From positions 15,562,001 to 15,626,000 of the forward strand of contig OZ316899.1 in assembly GCA_973895155.1 (NCBI GenBank): a stretch of DNA of 64,000 nt. The letters are read 5' to 3'. The translations under genes and the position numbers were made by a program. The notes under the pieces are model-generated. The model was not told the origin of the DNA and searched no databases. It saw only the letters and a program-made list of their open reading frames with translations. Positions within the stretch are counted from its first letter, which is position 1, and each line of letters begins with the position of its first letter. This DNA is from Marsupella aquatica. Lineage: Eukaryota > Marchantiophyta. Below, piece by piece: positions 43,590-55,571 of the stretch.

Positions 43590-46117
43590 ATGTCGCACAC
43601 GATCCTCTCCAGTTCGGCCATTCGATTCTGGACGCAGTTCCTATCTACCGGAAGACACTTGGCCGACTCATTGAAACACGCCAACCCGTGCCGATATGAA
43701 ATTGAACGCGAGTACAAGAGAGCCATCCGCCTAGCAGGACGACACCACTATATCCTTAACTTTGACTACCCATCTTAGAGCGAGCTTTACCGACCAGCAG
43801 AGGTATCTGGGTACTTCTTCAACGGAGACAAATATATCGGTTTCTGGGAAGCATTGCTTTGGCTTTCGGATGAGGTCTTCAATATCCCGGGTACGATCGA
43901 CTTGCAACGGCATCACTTCGACCACATCCCTGCTCAGGTTCAGGCTATCATCAACAGCGAGTCCAGCACTACCCGTTTGACAAGGCCGTCTGCACTTGCT
44001 TCGGAGAACTTCTACCAGCACCTGCAGAGCTTCATGGGAACTAGACCCTCAACCGCTGGCGCCGACCCAGTCGACCCCATACCCGTACCCGCACCAATGC
44101 AAACTCGGGCTCAGCTTCAGTCTCAGCCTCAGCCTAGCCAACCCACAACGCCGATCGCCCCGCCAGTACAAGTACGCTCCGTCATCAATATTGTGGACCT
44201 TAGCGACGACGACGAGGCTACCCCACCCTTGCTCAGGCGGCCCAGAGGAGCGAACACTCAGGGGGCCGACACTACATTGTCCCCTCCCCATGTCCGGATC
44301 CAAGGAGCGGCTCCAGCAGACAACACGGTGACCGTGGCCGCCCCGGGCCCAATACTAACGGCGGTAGCACTACCTATGCCCAATCGAGAGGATGGGGAGG
44401 TGTCACCCTCCCCGAGCCAGTCACGAGGGAAGAAGAGGAAGGAAACCGCTGCTGCATCCGGGTTACCAATGGCCACGGTAGCCGCGGCCAAGGTGACAAT
44501 GCACCGCATGGGGGAAAACGTGCATAAAAACATCCTCCATCCCAAACATGTGGTGTACCTGAAAACTCAGGGATTTGAGCACCTCGCCTCTCTCCCCTGG
44601 AACACTTGCAGGTACTACGGGGAGGACATGACGGAATTTGTCAAGAATTATGACGATGCATGTCAACATAATCGGCTGCAGGGAAGGAATATGTCCCTCA
44701 CGGAAGAACGGCTCAAGATGATCTTCGGGTTACCCGAAGGTGACCACCAAGTTGAATCACGGGCTCCCGGGGGCAAGGGAGCCAAGTATCAATCCTTGAG
44801 TTTTCCCTCCAAGGGATCAGTGGACAACGGGTTCGTGATGAGGACCTGCCTCATCCCCAAGATAGTTGAGCGACTAGAGTTCCAAAGGTACGCCCTACAC
44901 ATGATGGAACCCCGGGGGGAGATCTCCGTTGCCCAGGTTATCCAGGTCGAGAACTATCGACCTAGGAAGTGGGCATCGTACTTCGCTAAGAAATTCCATG
45001 AAGAGATGGAGCGGCGAAGAAAGACGCTATACATTGGCGGGAAGGCGTATTTCGCTAGCCACATCGAGATCATTCTCGAGTGGTACACTCGGTTTGATCG
45101 ACGAACCCTTCCCCGTGTCAACGTAACAAAGCTGGTCCCAGCTAGGTGGGTTTTCCCGGCCTTGGAGAGACGGCCCCAACACGAGGCCCGAAGTCCAGCG
45201 GCCACGCAGGCTTCACCCACCCCACCTCCACAAGTAGCTGTAGCCGTGGCCAAGGAGGTATCGGATGGGTCGGTAATCGCAACCGTAGATGCGATCAACC
45301 AGGCCGGGCAAGTACAAAAGTTGGGACAGCGAAGGCCTTACTCAAGCCCGGGTCTCCCAAAGACCCACCGGTGGCTATTCCGGAGGACCGAACATTGCTG
45401 CAGGAGGATACTCCAACCCCTTCCAACACTACGTCCCCAGGGCTGGATGTCACTGCCCCAGCCCCCGCGCGTGTTGACGTATGCCCGTGCCCAACTCCGG
45501 ACAGGCACAACCTGGACCACCCGAAACTCTTCGTACCGGGTACATTTCTGAACGGGCTTATGGGAGATTTCTCTCATCAAATTTCCCGGGATACCGGGGA
45601 GTTCATGGCCCGAAAGGTAGACTATTTCTTCAATCAGGAGTTGGTTGACGCAGTAAAGGCAGGTCGGGCCTAGTCAGAGGCCCTTCAGAGGATAGAGCGG
45701 TACCGGGTGGAGTCTGTATACTTAAAGAATGAAGTTGCGGCTCAAGAGGCTGAGCTTCTACAACTACGACCCAAAGTTGCAGCCGCCGATGAGTTGTTAG
45801 CGAAGGCGCATGCCCTTACCGCCCTAGCCGAACAGGCCAAAGCTGGGAACGAGGCCGAGATTGCATGACTCCGGAACCAGATTGACAGTTTGAAGAATCA
45901 AACTATCATCTGGCAGAAAGACCTGGAGGAGGCCAAAGAACGGGCCCAGCGGGACACTGCGGAGATAGCCACGCTACAAGCCGAAGTGGCGCGGCTCCAA
46001 ACCGAAGCTGAGAAGCAGGACCAGTTGGCGGGCAAGCTGACAAGCGACCCCCAGCAACTGGAGGAGGCATGCCAGGAGGCAGCAGAGGAAATGGACGGGG
46101 CGGCCCTTAGTATTTAG
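43590..46117 (+). pseudogene. Element B protein, disrupted
   Basis: It aligns with the element A protein from MSHTILSSSAIRFW. A TAG at about 43777 replaces the Gln of element A at that position (CAG to TAG). The frame then holds through both conserved domains until a frameshift near 45310. The coiled-coil half continues in another frame, with stops at 45671 (TAG) and 45866 (TGA), and runs into the tail deletion at about 46095. The N-terminal and central domains are well kept compared with the linkers. Confidence 0.85.
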
Positions 46118-47291
46118 GTCACCCCTCGGTAGAGGCAGGGGGATTTTTTTAGTCTCGGTATTGGACATCCGCGGTATGTGCGAGGAGTCCCGACCTCTGG
46201 GAGTGAAAGAGTACCAAGGGGAGGGTGTAAGACTAAGCTTGCTGGGCGAGTGCGGAGCCGGGCTCCGTTGTAGTGTACACCCTCGGCCTCGGACCTTTTC
46301 AATCCAGAGCATTCGGGTCAACTAAGTGTACGCGTATGTCTCTTATGGAGTAAAATCCCTTCCCGTTATTTCCTTCGTGTAAATCGAGATTTTATGCTTG
46401 TGCGTATGTATGTGTGTGAATCTCGTGTATAGGTGCCAACGCTTGGCCGAACGGACTACCCAAGTAGTGCACGGGGTGCAGCTTGCGTGTACATGGTTGC
46501 GAGCCCGGGTTGAGCACCCATATCATCAAAATCCGGATGGAAGGCGGACAATACGAAGGCTTAGAAGCCCTTAAGCCAGGGTCGATCCTGCTATCGATTG
46601 AGGTACGTTCCGGCGGCGGAACACAAATCATACCTAGGAGGTGTTCGTATATGATGATAGGCACACTTAGCGCTATTTTACGTAAGTTGGGTGCATTCCG
46701 TGCCTCCCTCCCCTGCCCGAACCCTCATTTTGACAAAGGAGGTGCCTGTTTAAGCCAAAGCCCGGAGTAAGGACAAGGCTGACGACGTGACAAATATTGC
46801 CAGAGAGAGTTTGGGACCTGAAGTGTGGTTCAGTTGTAGAGATAGTCTCATGTAAGGATGACATTGCATATATCAATGTTTTAGATCTAGACTCGCTAAC
46901 TCCGCCGACGTTACCTGTACCCAAAATTATCAACATCTCCCCTAAGAATGTTGGTTGGGATCTCTTTTTTGTATCCACAAAGTCTTCTGAAAAAGCCCTT
47001 TTTGAAGTTGTGAGTCATAACGAGTTTCAATCTCAGCCAGTTCTACATAGAGTAAGTGCATATGATGCCTTCCTCAATATTACTGGGTCAAGCAAGTTGG
47101 CAAATTTCCATAGGGGAAACGATTGGAAGGAGATTCAAGTGCAGACTTTGCCCACTTCATACAATGGGAACTGCGTTTTTGAGCTTCCTCTAGTCGAAGG
47201 TCAATTTTGTCAAGGATATGGTCTTCAGGACATGGATAGGGATAATGATGGCTACCCTTGGAGAGGCTTGTCACAACTTCAGCTAATCTGA

Positions 47292-49376
47292 AACCCCGCA
47301 ACCACTGGTTTGTGTCAAAAGTAAGATGTGCGGGTTGTCATGACCATACGTAGCGTGCTAGACTATGTAGTGTGCTAGCGGAGTCCATACCTTAGATGGG
47401 CCGTAGTGCCTAGTTAGGAGTCTGGTTCCATGGTAGAGGGTTAGAGGGGGTGCCCTGTTGAGGGTGACTCCTCTAGTAGGACCCGCCCTCAGGGTTGGAG
47501 GGTATAGTGTGGAGAGGCTCAAAGGACGGTTAGTTCTTTGAGTTGAGCCTTTGGCGTTGGGAGAGCCTTGGTAGTGATTGGAGCTCCTTGGCTATGGTGT
47601 CCCGTTAGCTTTGACCTAGATTCTCCATTGCGGAGTGGGTTTGGCTTGACTGTGTGTGTTCTTACGTGTTTTATGACAGTATGTCTTTCACGGATTTCAG
47701 TTGCGGTACACTGTCTTGTATTTGTGTATGCTCTTGTCCATGTTATGCATGTGTGTGAGTATGGCATGACCAGCGATGTATGTTGTATGACGATGTGGAT
47801 TTGCATGACACCCCTGATTTCATCTATCCACGGTTAGATTAGATATTCAGCGACTGGAGACATCCAAACAATTGACAATTTGGAAGAAGTAAGATGTGCT
47901 TAGACATCCTTGCCTCTCTACTCTCGCACTTTGACACGGAAACTTAGGACTGCTTTGTTGCAGATGTTCCGAGAGGGAAGATTGAATTTGAGACGCCCTA
48001 GTAGTAGTAGAGCCAAGGCTAGAAAGAGCTAAGGAGAGTAAGAGGACGGCCCCCTTCTATTTTGGCTTCTTTCGGGTGATTCTGTTCCAGTGTGCTATAA
48101 AGCCCATTTCAATTAATCTAAAAAAAAATCAATTAATTGAAAAATACCTCATGGCCTTTTGGTATACATGCCCCCATTTGCTTGTAGACGGGCTACCATA
48201 GTATCCTTGGATTCTGCCTTGTTGGGAGTCTGTTTCCACGCTTCACTGTCCGTATACGCGCGACTCTCGTGTAGAGCCTTAAATAAATCTTTAGTGTGAA
48301 AGCGATATCAAAAAATAATTTTACAATGAAGCCGGAACATGGCAAGCGACTGGACACGGACGACTTGTTCCCGGTGCACACTTGGCCACGCGTTTGGACT
48401 AACACAATAAAGTTTTCCGTGAAAGCACACTTAGGGGGTGAGTTCACGGGGTGAAAAGCAGGTTTATGATTTACATAGGGTGAGTTAGCATTTGACAGCG
48501 GTACTCAAATACACCAGAGTAAAATCCAGGGTGAAAACGGGAAAATGATCTTCGCGGGTGGCAAAGCCTAAGTCACCCTGTAATCTTCATGTGGGCAGCC
48601 ACATTGAGCTTTGGAAAGGGAGAGCAGCAACGCCAGGTTGAGGTCGTGGAGAGGGAGAGCGCATCATCGAGCTTGGAGAGGGAGAGTGCAAGGTCTTTCA
48701 CTAGCAGGGGTGCAACTAGCAGTGGACAACAGCGATTAGAGCTTTGTGTAGGAAGCAATTTTGATTAGCAATAGCAGCGATTTAGATCAGCGATTATAGC
48801 AGTGAGTAGCGAGCAGTGTCAGAAATGCTCACACTATGGAAAGTGTGAGGGGATGTCAAAAATGCTCACGGATTATTAGCTATAGGATTTCACCTTGAGT
48901 TTTGACAAAAATGTCTTTTTATGCTCTACTTTCACGATAACTACTCTTTTAGAATTACAGGGTGAGTGGCCCATCTTTTCATGGGCTACTTTTACAGAAA
49001 ACTCTATTATAGACGCATCCGTTCCCAACTTCTATGGCCTCTGTGTCCTCTGTATCCTGTATACACTCTATACCCTCGGATTTCTGCATCCTCTGTATCC
49101 TCTTCCAACTCCAAAACCCAGGTTTTCTTATGATGCAAGTTTGGCTATTCGGTTCATCAACTAATTCCTACATGGAAGCTGGCCCCCTGTCTCATTGGCA
49201 AACCCAGAGCTGAGTTGCTTGCTCCCCCGCTTTGAACCCTGTGATTCTGATTCTTCTTCGCGGTAGCTGAAGGAAGGCAAATATGATACTTCTACACGGT
49301 GGTCCACAGAACAATTCCAAGCCACACAATGTACTATGATTCCCAAAACTCGAACTGTCAAAGTCTACATCAATAT
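47292..49376. other. Intergenic stretch, no gene recognised
   Basis: Short frames only. 47337-47817 begins TGTCATG and ends CATGACA but has no target duplication. 48560-48790 is a purine-rich stretch with repeated 'gagagggagag'. Confidence 0.35.
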
Positions 49377-50492
49377 TCAGACAATCAATTTCCTAAATAG
49401 GCTCACAACAATTCTTCTCCTAGCGGAATCCATGTCCTGAGCCGTGAAATAAAAAACCATGTCTAAACTACGGTACTCAGCAAATTTCATGACAAATACG
49501 CCACAATTGTAGCTGTCGGATTGGCAAGGAATGTCCTTGCGTGCGTGCCTGGGCCACTCACGAGCCCAAAGGTGCTTCTGATTTTTGGTTCTCAATTCGT
49601 CGTCCATGTATTTTGCCAGGTTTTTCAGAACATCCGGCTCTTCACCATGAAGGGAATCCAGATACTCTAGGCATTTCTCGTTCTTGTCAATGACGACCAA
49701 TGCCCAATGGCTTCCGCCGTTGACGTGAATAGGGACAAAAATACAATCACAATCAAGCAAGAAATACGTCAATTTTGAGGTCCATGACTCCACCGCCGCA
49801 TAATTATAACCATTCTTTGTGAGTACCGAGTAGAACCAGGTATCAAAGAAATGGCACTTGAAGACTCTCATCCCTGATCTGTCTTCCATCGCTTTGATGA
49901 GACCAAAATACGCGTTCATAACCTCGGAAGTTATCCATTCTCCTAGAGAGAGGCATCTCATTTCTTTCCGGGTTATGACGCAACCATTAGCGGTGCTGAC
50001 TAAAACTGCATCTTCATCCAAGTCAGGGCTCAGGCAGAAGTATATGATGCCGTCGTCGTCCACCTGGTCCGATGGAGGGTTTTCTTTTGGTGACTCATTG
50101 ACAGTAGTAATGGATTTAGTTTTTTGGACCCGGGCGCCTCTTTGAATCGTAGGCTCAACGATAGTGCTATCTGATACTCCTCCTGGATGATGAACATGAG
50201 CTGCGACAACGGACTCTTGACCCCAAACTGGGGTGCTATTATTATTATCATTGGAAAGACAATAACGTGGACGATCGATATCGCGGATGATCGATACTTG
50301 CGAGTCTCTTAACAAGGACTGTCCGGATAATAGCCCAGCCAACACTACTGCCCCGTCAAACGACTGAGGCACGGGGCGGTCATGACCGGCTTGCACTGCA
50401 CACGAGAGCAAAGGCAGAACTGCTGCCAAACTCCCCCGCACGTCTGTGTCTCCTTGGGGGTATAGCGACGGAGACAGGAAACAGGTAAACAA
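49377..50492 (-). CDS. Ulp1/C48-family SUMO-protease-like protein
   Basis: An open frame of 371 codons. The C-terminal half holds the full catalytic set of the C48 cysteine protease fold: His ~262 in GGSHWALVVID, Asp ~279 in LEYLDSLHG, Gln ~324 and Cys ~330 in CQSDSYNCGVFV. Upstream WITSEVMNAYFGLI and FFDTWFYSVL match the substrate-side helices of this family. The N-terminal ~120 residues are low-complexity, and the true start may lie in an upstream exon. In plants, such domains occur in desumoylating enzymes and, very often, in transposon-encoded proteins. Here it follows a ParB-MTase-like pseudogene on the same strand across a 280-bp AT-rich gap, so I infer that it is a second ORF or last exon of the same element. 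Confidence 0.8.
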   Translation of the reverse strand: MFTCFLSPSLYPQGDTDVRGSLAAVLPLLSCAVQAGHDRPVPQSFDGAVVLAGLLSGQSLLRDSQVSIIRDIDRPRYCLSNDNNNSTPVWGQESVVAAHVHHPGGVSDSTIVEPTIQRGARVQKTKSITTVNESPKENPPSDQVDDDGIIYFCLSPDLDEDAVLVSTANGCVITRKEMRCLSLGEWITSEVMNAYFGLIKAMEDRSGMRVFKCHFFDTWFYSVLTKNGYNYAAVESWTSKLTYFLLDCDCIFVPIHVNGGSHWALVVIDKNEKCLEYLDSLHGEEPDVLKNLAKYMDDELRTKNQKHLWAREWPRHARKDIPCQSDSYNCGVFVMKFAEYRSLDMVFYFTAQDMDSARRRIVVSLFRKLIV

Positions 50493-50769
50493 GAATTTTT
50501 TTTCCTGTTTTTAATATGCTGTTACCAGGAAAAAATCACTGTTACCAGGAAAAATGACAATTTAAAAATGTCTCCTAAAACATGTTATTTCCAAAAAAAA
50601 TTAACAATGCAACATTTTTGGCTAGCTTTCGGCGCTAGCAAAAAAAACTGGTCGACCAAAAATAATAATAATAAATTCTCAACAAAAAAATTTGAAAAAA
50701 TTCAAAAAAAATTTCCACTCATTTTCCTGTTACCAGTTTTTTTTCCTGTTACCAGTTTCTGTTATTAAA
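50493..50769 (-). other. AT-rich spacer or intron between the MTase-like and Ulp1 frames
   Basis: It has long A and T runs, four copies of CTGTTACCAG (two near 50517-50545 on each side of A-runs, two near 50730-50757), and a GCTAGC...GCTAGC pair (50621-50639). No clear splice acceptor was found, so intron status is open. Confidence 0.4.
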
Positions 50770-53700
50770 TCATGTTTCCTGTTTGCTGTCTTTTGTAAAC
50801 ACCTCCTCCTTGGAGACCCTTGTCCACAGCGCTGTCCATTCGCATACTCGCAGATAGTGACCACTGGCTGCCCTGGCATTCAGATCTTGTGTGGAGCAGC
50901 CCGGTGGTCTCCACAATGACTTTGCAAAGCTCGACACCTTGTCGAGAGACTTCATGTTCTCAGCATACGCCGTGAGGTCCATGACGTCCTCCCTGGCGGA
51001 GCAAAATTAGAAGCACTTGCGTTCCAAGAGTAGTGCATGCTTCAGAACCTGCCCCCCTATAAAGAAATCGAGCACTATTTCCTCTTTTTTCAAGAAAGCT
51101 TCTATTATAGCTCGGATTATTCGCCCGGGCTTGATATTGGTAGTGAAGGAGCGGCCGCTGGGCGATCTGAACGGAACCCAATTTTCCAGCCTAACTTTCA
51201 TCGCCGCTTGTTTGATGCTAGCCATCTCCCCATTGGGACGGTCCGTCGATTGTTCCTTGCTTGCCTTGCGGAGCTCCACTCGGTCTCCGTCTTCGAAGCT
51301 GAAATGGCCGGTGAAATTCTTGAAATGCGCTTCCCAATCCGGTTTCCTGTCTTGGGAAACACCGAGAAAAATCACAGTTTCCACCACACCTCTCATGTGC
51401 TGCCGCGGGAGAAGCTCAAAGGCATTCTTGAAATAGGTGCCATATTCAAGATGGGCATTATAGTTATCGGGGAGACATCGCGCCGCCTCAATGATCCATG
51501 CTAGAAGTATTCCCGGATGCACAAAAAAGATGACCTTCAATGACTCGTTGGCCGGAACATTGACGACAATTTTCAGAAAATTCAATATTTTTGATTGTGT
51601 CCACGTATTGCCCCGGTGTGTGTCAAGTCCACGATCGCAAGAGATGCCACAATACTCTCACTACAGCTAGAGCAATCGAACGCTGGCTCGGCCAAAGCGA
51701 GAAAATTTCCAGTGTAGAAAATTCTGTAGGGATCCATCCTCAACCGAATATGTCCACCAAACTTCTTCAGATACAGATTTTGTAGCCTATTTTTCAAAGC
51801 CTCCGACATGTCGGCCCTCTCGAACACCTTCACCAGGCTCCTAAAATATCCGGCATCGACCAATGCGCAACAATGATCAAGTTCGTCATTCGTAAAATCA
51901 AACGTCCGAATGATGTCCGCCCAGAGAGCACCGGCCGAAAACAATTGGTCATAGTTTGCACGATAGAATCGCAGGATTGCGCATTTCAGTTTGTCCATAT
52001 ACTTTGCCTTTGCTGCCAGGTCGGACATGGTCGGCATATCAGTTAAAGCGTGTTTCTTTCTAATCAACAACGCATCACCCGAAAGGACTTTCATTAAGAT
52101 GTCGGTGATGTCGGATTCCCGCGTGCCCTCGAACACTTGGAACGTACTTCCGTTTAACCTCTTCGCTTCCTTTGGTTTGTAAGTAACCTCTCCAATGTTG
52201 TCGGGGAAATGTCCTTTCAACCAACTGTTGCAAACCGCTCTCCACAATTTGTACAGGTCTTCCGAGGTGAATAGGATCCAGTTGTACTCGTTGATGGTAC
52301 TCATTTGCAGCGTGAGTTTTGCAAGCGCCTCGTACTCCTGATCATTATCAATCATAAATATGTGAATCAAAGAATTACACACGTTGCGTACACTACATAC
52401 CCTGCATACCCGTTCACTAAAACACTTAAAAATGTAGTCATGATTTTCTTCCCACCCATCATATAAATAAACACAAATCCTCCATATACTACCTAGAATT
52501 CGGTGGACTTTCGCCCAGAAGGAAGTGGACGAGCTGGACGATCCATTTCGCTGTACTGCAACCGGGCGTGCTCCACCTGATCAATGAATGGAGACAAAAA
52601 CCTGTGTGCTTCGGATTGCATGTTGTTTGCATGGGAAATCTCCACCAGAACTTGGGCAGGGGTCGAACCCTTCAGGATTTGAGCCCGTCGATATTTCAGT
52701 AACTTGGCGGTTTGCATCAACGCCGGTTGGGTTTGCGCACTCCTAATTATCCTCTTTGTAGCCATTGCTGAGTGTTGTCCACTGATTGCAAAATATTTAA
52801 ATTTGGACAACTTTTCGGAATCAGAATCAGAAACAGATAGGTCGATGAGTTTGTAAGCCCCGTCGATGCCAATGCTGTAGGCAACCAGATCTACAGGTAG
52901 TGGCTCTTGACCACTAATCATGAGTAATCATGAGTTTGACGAGGTGATTGACATGATCATCATTCAATAAACACTCGTTCATCTTGGTTGGGGGAGTGTG
53001 GATATTGTCCACTGGAACCGTGCAAAGCGTAGATAGTCCAAAGGAATACCAACACTTGTACAACTGCAAAGTCCTCTCTGCATTTTCGAGACGAGAACGA
53101 TCAACCAACAATATTGAACTATCATCCACATTCAGCTCGATGGTGTTGATCGACACCCTTTTCTTCTTCTCGACCCTGCTCATGTCCCCTTCCTCTGTCT
53201 TTGTTTTCGCTCCACATGCTTGTTCAATGTTCTCCCCTTTGCTTCTTTTCCCCGTTTTTTTGGCATCGCCTGAGGTTCCTGTTTTCCCGATGCCTCCCCT
53301 TTTTGTGCTTCCTTTCCTTCTTCCCTGGTTGTTGCTGCTGCTCTCTCTCTCGTGATGACCTTTCTTTCGGCTGCTTTCTAGACGTCTCATTCTCCGGCCC
53401 GGTCTTTGTTTGGGGTTCCTTGTCTTCGCTCCTTTCAACTTGCTGCCTCTCTCACGTGCTTGGCACCGTCAATTGTTTATCGTCCCTATTTCTCTTTTTG
53501 CGATTTTTGAACTGATCCGACCGTAATACCACTTCAAGCATTTCTTGCGGCACACTGCATGTACCTTCCACACCCTCATTACCCCCAAATCTGCCTGAAT
53601 GAGATGGATGACAAGGTTCCAGCTTCCTCGTTTTTGGCCCTGATTCGGACAAATGTCTAGCTTGATGAAGAACTGGATGCTTACGGATCCAAGTTTTTAC

Positions 53701-54384
53701 ATAATCGCGATTGAATTTGTTTGTGAAAATTACAGCTTTGTCGATAGTTATCCTCTCGCGAAGCTCATCGTCACCTATGGTACGCGCCATGATGTGTGCC
53801 ACCTCTCTAGTTTGGGACAAGAAAAGTCCATGCCTGTGATTCAATAAGAAGTTTACCCTTCCAAGCCTGTACAGTATATAATCACAACATATGTCACGAT
53901 CTTCATCCATGAACGACTCACAAGTGGGATCAAAGAATCCGTGCGATGTGATGTTCATCCAGACATCGTAGGGTTCAAGGCAATGTGCACAGCAGAATCT
54001 TCCAGCAAGTGCGACAAATTGCTTGAAACTCAAACCTTCAAGATCCTCCACCGTTATGATGAGCTGCCTCTCTCATGGCCGCCACTTAGGATCGGCAGTT
54101 ACATAGCAGTCCGCGACAACACCAAAAGTGACCCAACATTTCTGCTCCTTCTTGGTTGCTATGCCTTGAAGGACACACTACCACACGCCTGTCACTTGCA
54201 TCAATTCAAAAGACCACGATGGAACCGATTTAGAGATACGGGCATATCCCTTCACTTTAGGTGTCTGTAGCGATAGATGGCTCAAATTGCAGAGAAGCGA
54301 TTCAACTCCTACGATTGAGCAACAAGCGAAGTATTTACATTTTAGCACCACAAGAACTTGGACGAAGGCGTTTTGACAAGCCAT
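50770..54384 (-). pseudogene. ParB-like / DNA-methyltransferase-like gene (copy 2)
   Basis: Minus strand. An N-terminal domain (54384-53452; FCCAHCLEPYDVWMNI, DICCDYILYRLG) has stops at about 54178 and 54076. A basic Lys/Arg-rich stretch (53438-53180) leads into a ParB-like domain: TVPVDNIHTPP (~53010), DDHVNHLVKLM, PLPVDLVAYS and YFAISGQHSAMATKRI (~52780), in the order of the ParB N-terminal fold. A helical region (52382-51640) ends ASLAIVDLTHTG, where a DPPW-like motif would be expected. Then come VIFFVHPGILLAW and IIRAIIEAFLKKEEIVLDFF with IGGQVLKHALL (~51050), a C-terminal motif I-like loop. A TAA at 51007 is followed in frame by DVMDLTAYAENMKSL, to about 50770. There is also a frameshift near 51585. 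Domain order matches copy 1. Confidence 0.6.
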
Positions 54385-55571
54385 CTAGAAACATTGATGA
54401 CTCTAAAGGATAGCAGAGATGCAAACAAATGCAAAATGAGCCATTTCAAACACTAAATCCTAAAGCCATTCTTGTTGCCGATGATTGCCACAATGAAATA
54501 CAGTGTGCAAATATGACATAGACAACCCTAATGGGTGAGAGCTGCCTCGGCGGAACGGAAGAAAGGCTGACAACCCTAAAACATCGCGCGTTGTATATCT
54601 TCTCATTTGCATCGCCGCCCATGGTTCTCTACAAAAGAAGTCGCATATCCTACCAGAGAGTCGCGTAGGGTAAATGACAGATGGGGGTTTTAAGACCCTA
54701 CCTTCCAATTGGATGAAAGCTTTGGTTGCCAATGCCAGAGCATCCAACGCTGGTAGAGTTGTTGTCATTCATTCACGTGATCTCCCTATTCACTGGCAAG
54801 GGTGCAGAGAGAGCACAGACACGGGCGACGGCACCACGGTAGGGAGCAAGCCACAGGAAATCCACCAAAGGATGCTGTTTAAGTAGTGTTGTTTCTTACT
54901 GTAGGGGTGGGCAAACCGTAAAGTGTGGCCGACGGTTAGGTCTTTTGTGCAGCAGAGGCTAGGATGCTCCTGATGACTGCTACCAGACTAGCAATCCACA
55001 ACCCTGCAGGCTCCATCCATCTTGGATCGCCATCGTACTCTCAATGCCCTCTTAATGCCGAGCCTTGCTTCCCATCTGCTTCACGTATGATCTCTCATGA
55101 ATGACGGCCGAGGATAAGTTACTCCTCAGGTGCCGCCTCCCAATTTTCAAGATCCAAGTACCATCAGTACTGTTCAAGGCTCCTACTACTGTCCCTGTCA
55201 CTACCTAAAGCAGCGAGCCCAAAGTAAGTACCACGAAGCGGCAAGTAACTCAGCATGAAAATCCAAGGCACGAGCCATCAACAGGGCATCAGCCATCATC
55301 ATTAATTTCAAGGTTTAAGAGCCTGGGGGATCTCATTGTTCGCTCATGTCTGATTAAGAACCTCATGGATCTCATTGACAGCCATCTGAAGTTGATGTGC
55401 CTTCTCCAAGTGGTCACCATTTTTTAAAACATAGAATACCTTCTTATAACGTGCTATAAAAAAGAAGTAACCCAATAAACAGAAAGACATAACACCAAAA
55501 GTGGACAGAACATAGCCTAAACCCTATGGGACTGTAATATGAATGATAAGCTCCCCCCCACATATCTTACA
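54385..55571. other. Upstream stretch, no gene recognised
   Basis: Overlapping short frames on both strands (about 54460-54886) have no domain. Upstream exons of the ParB-MTase-like gene could lie here but cannot be shown. Confidence 0.3.

Larger units (their letters stand above)
43125..46792 (+). mobile_element. Element B: gag-only TGT...ACA element (3,668 bp)
   Basis: TGTGACGCCGCC at 43125 to GACGTGACA at 46792, with AATAT on both sides (43120-43124 and 46793-46797). It is clearly the same family as A in the 5' region, coding region and tail. It lacks ~340 bp spanning the end of the coiled coil and the start of the tail (junction near 46095). No LTRs are seen. Confidence 0.9.
42895..47291 (+). 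pseudogene. Unknown plus-strand gene split by element B
   Basis: The first part starts ATG 42895 (MSKTINMSSLGSKVVIERKK) and reads to about 43075, where the frame shifts. The frame then reads NGSGNHEVPDNGSRI up to the B insertion. After B and one AATAT it continues in frame from 46793: LPERVWDLKCGSVVEIVSCK, YINVLDLDSLTPPTLPVP, NISPKNVGWDLFF, to a TGA at 47289. The end holds DMDRDNDGYPW, which looks like a DxDxDG calcium-loop core, probably by chance. I do not recognise the family. It is divergently paired with the ParB-MTase-like gene, which may mean they belong to one element or unit. Confidence 0.5.

Noticed and set aside
47337-47817. A candidate solo LTR starting TGTCATG and ending CATGACA
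   Set aside because: The flanking bases (CGGGT and CCCCT) do not match, no internal LTR features are evident, and there is no second copy in the window.
54460-54886. Overlapping frames upstream of ParB-MTase-like gene 2 as a possible first exon
   Set aside because: No splice sites or shared domain link them to the gene, and both strands are open.
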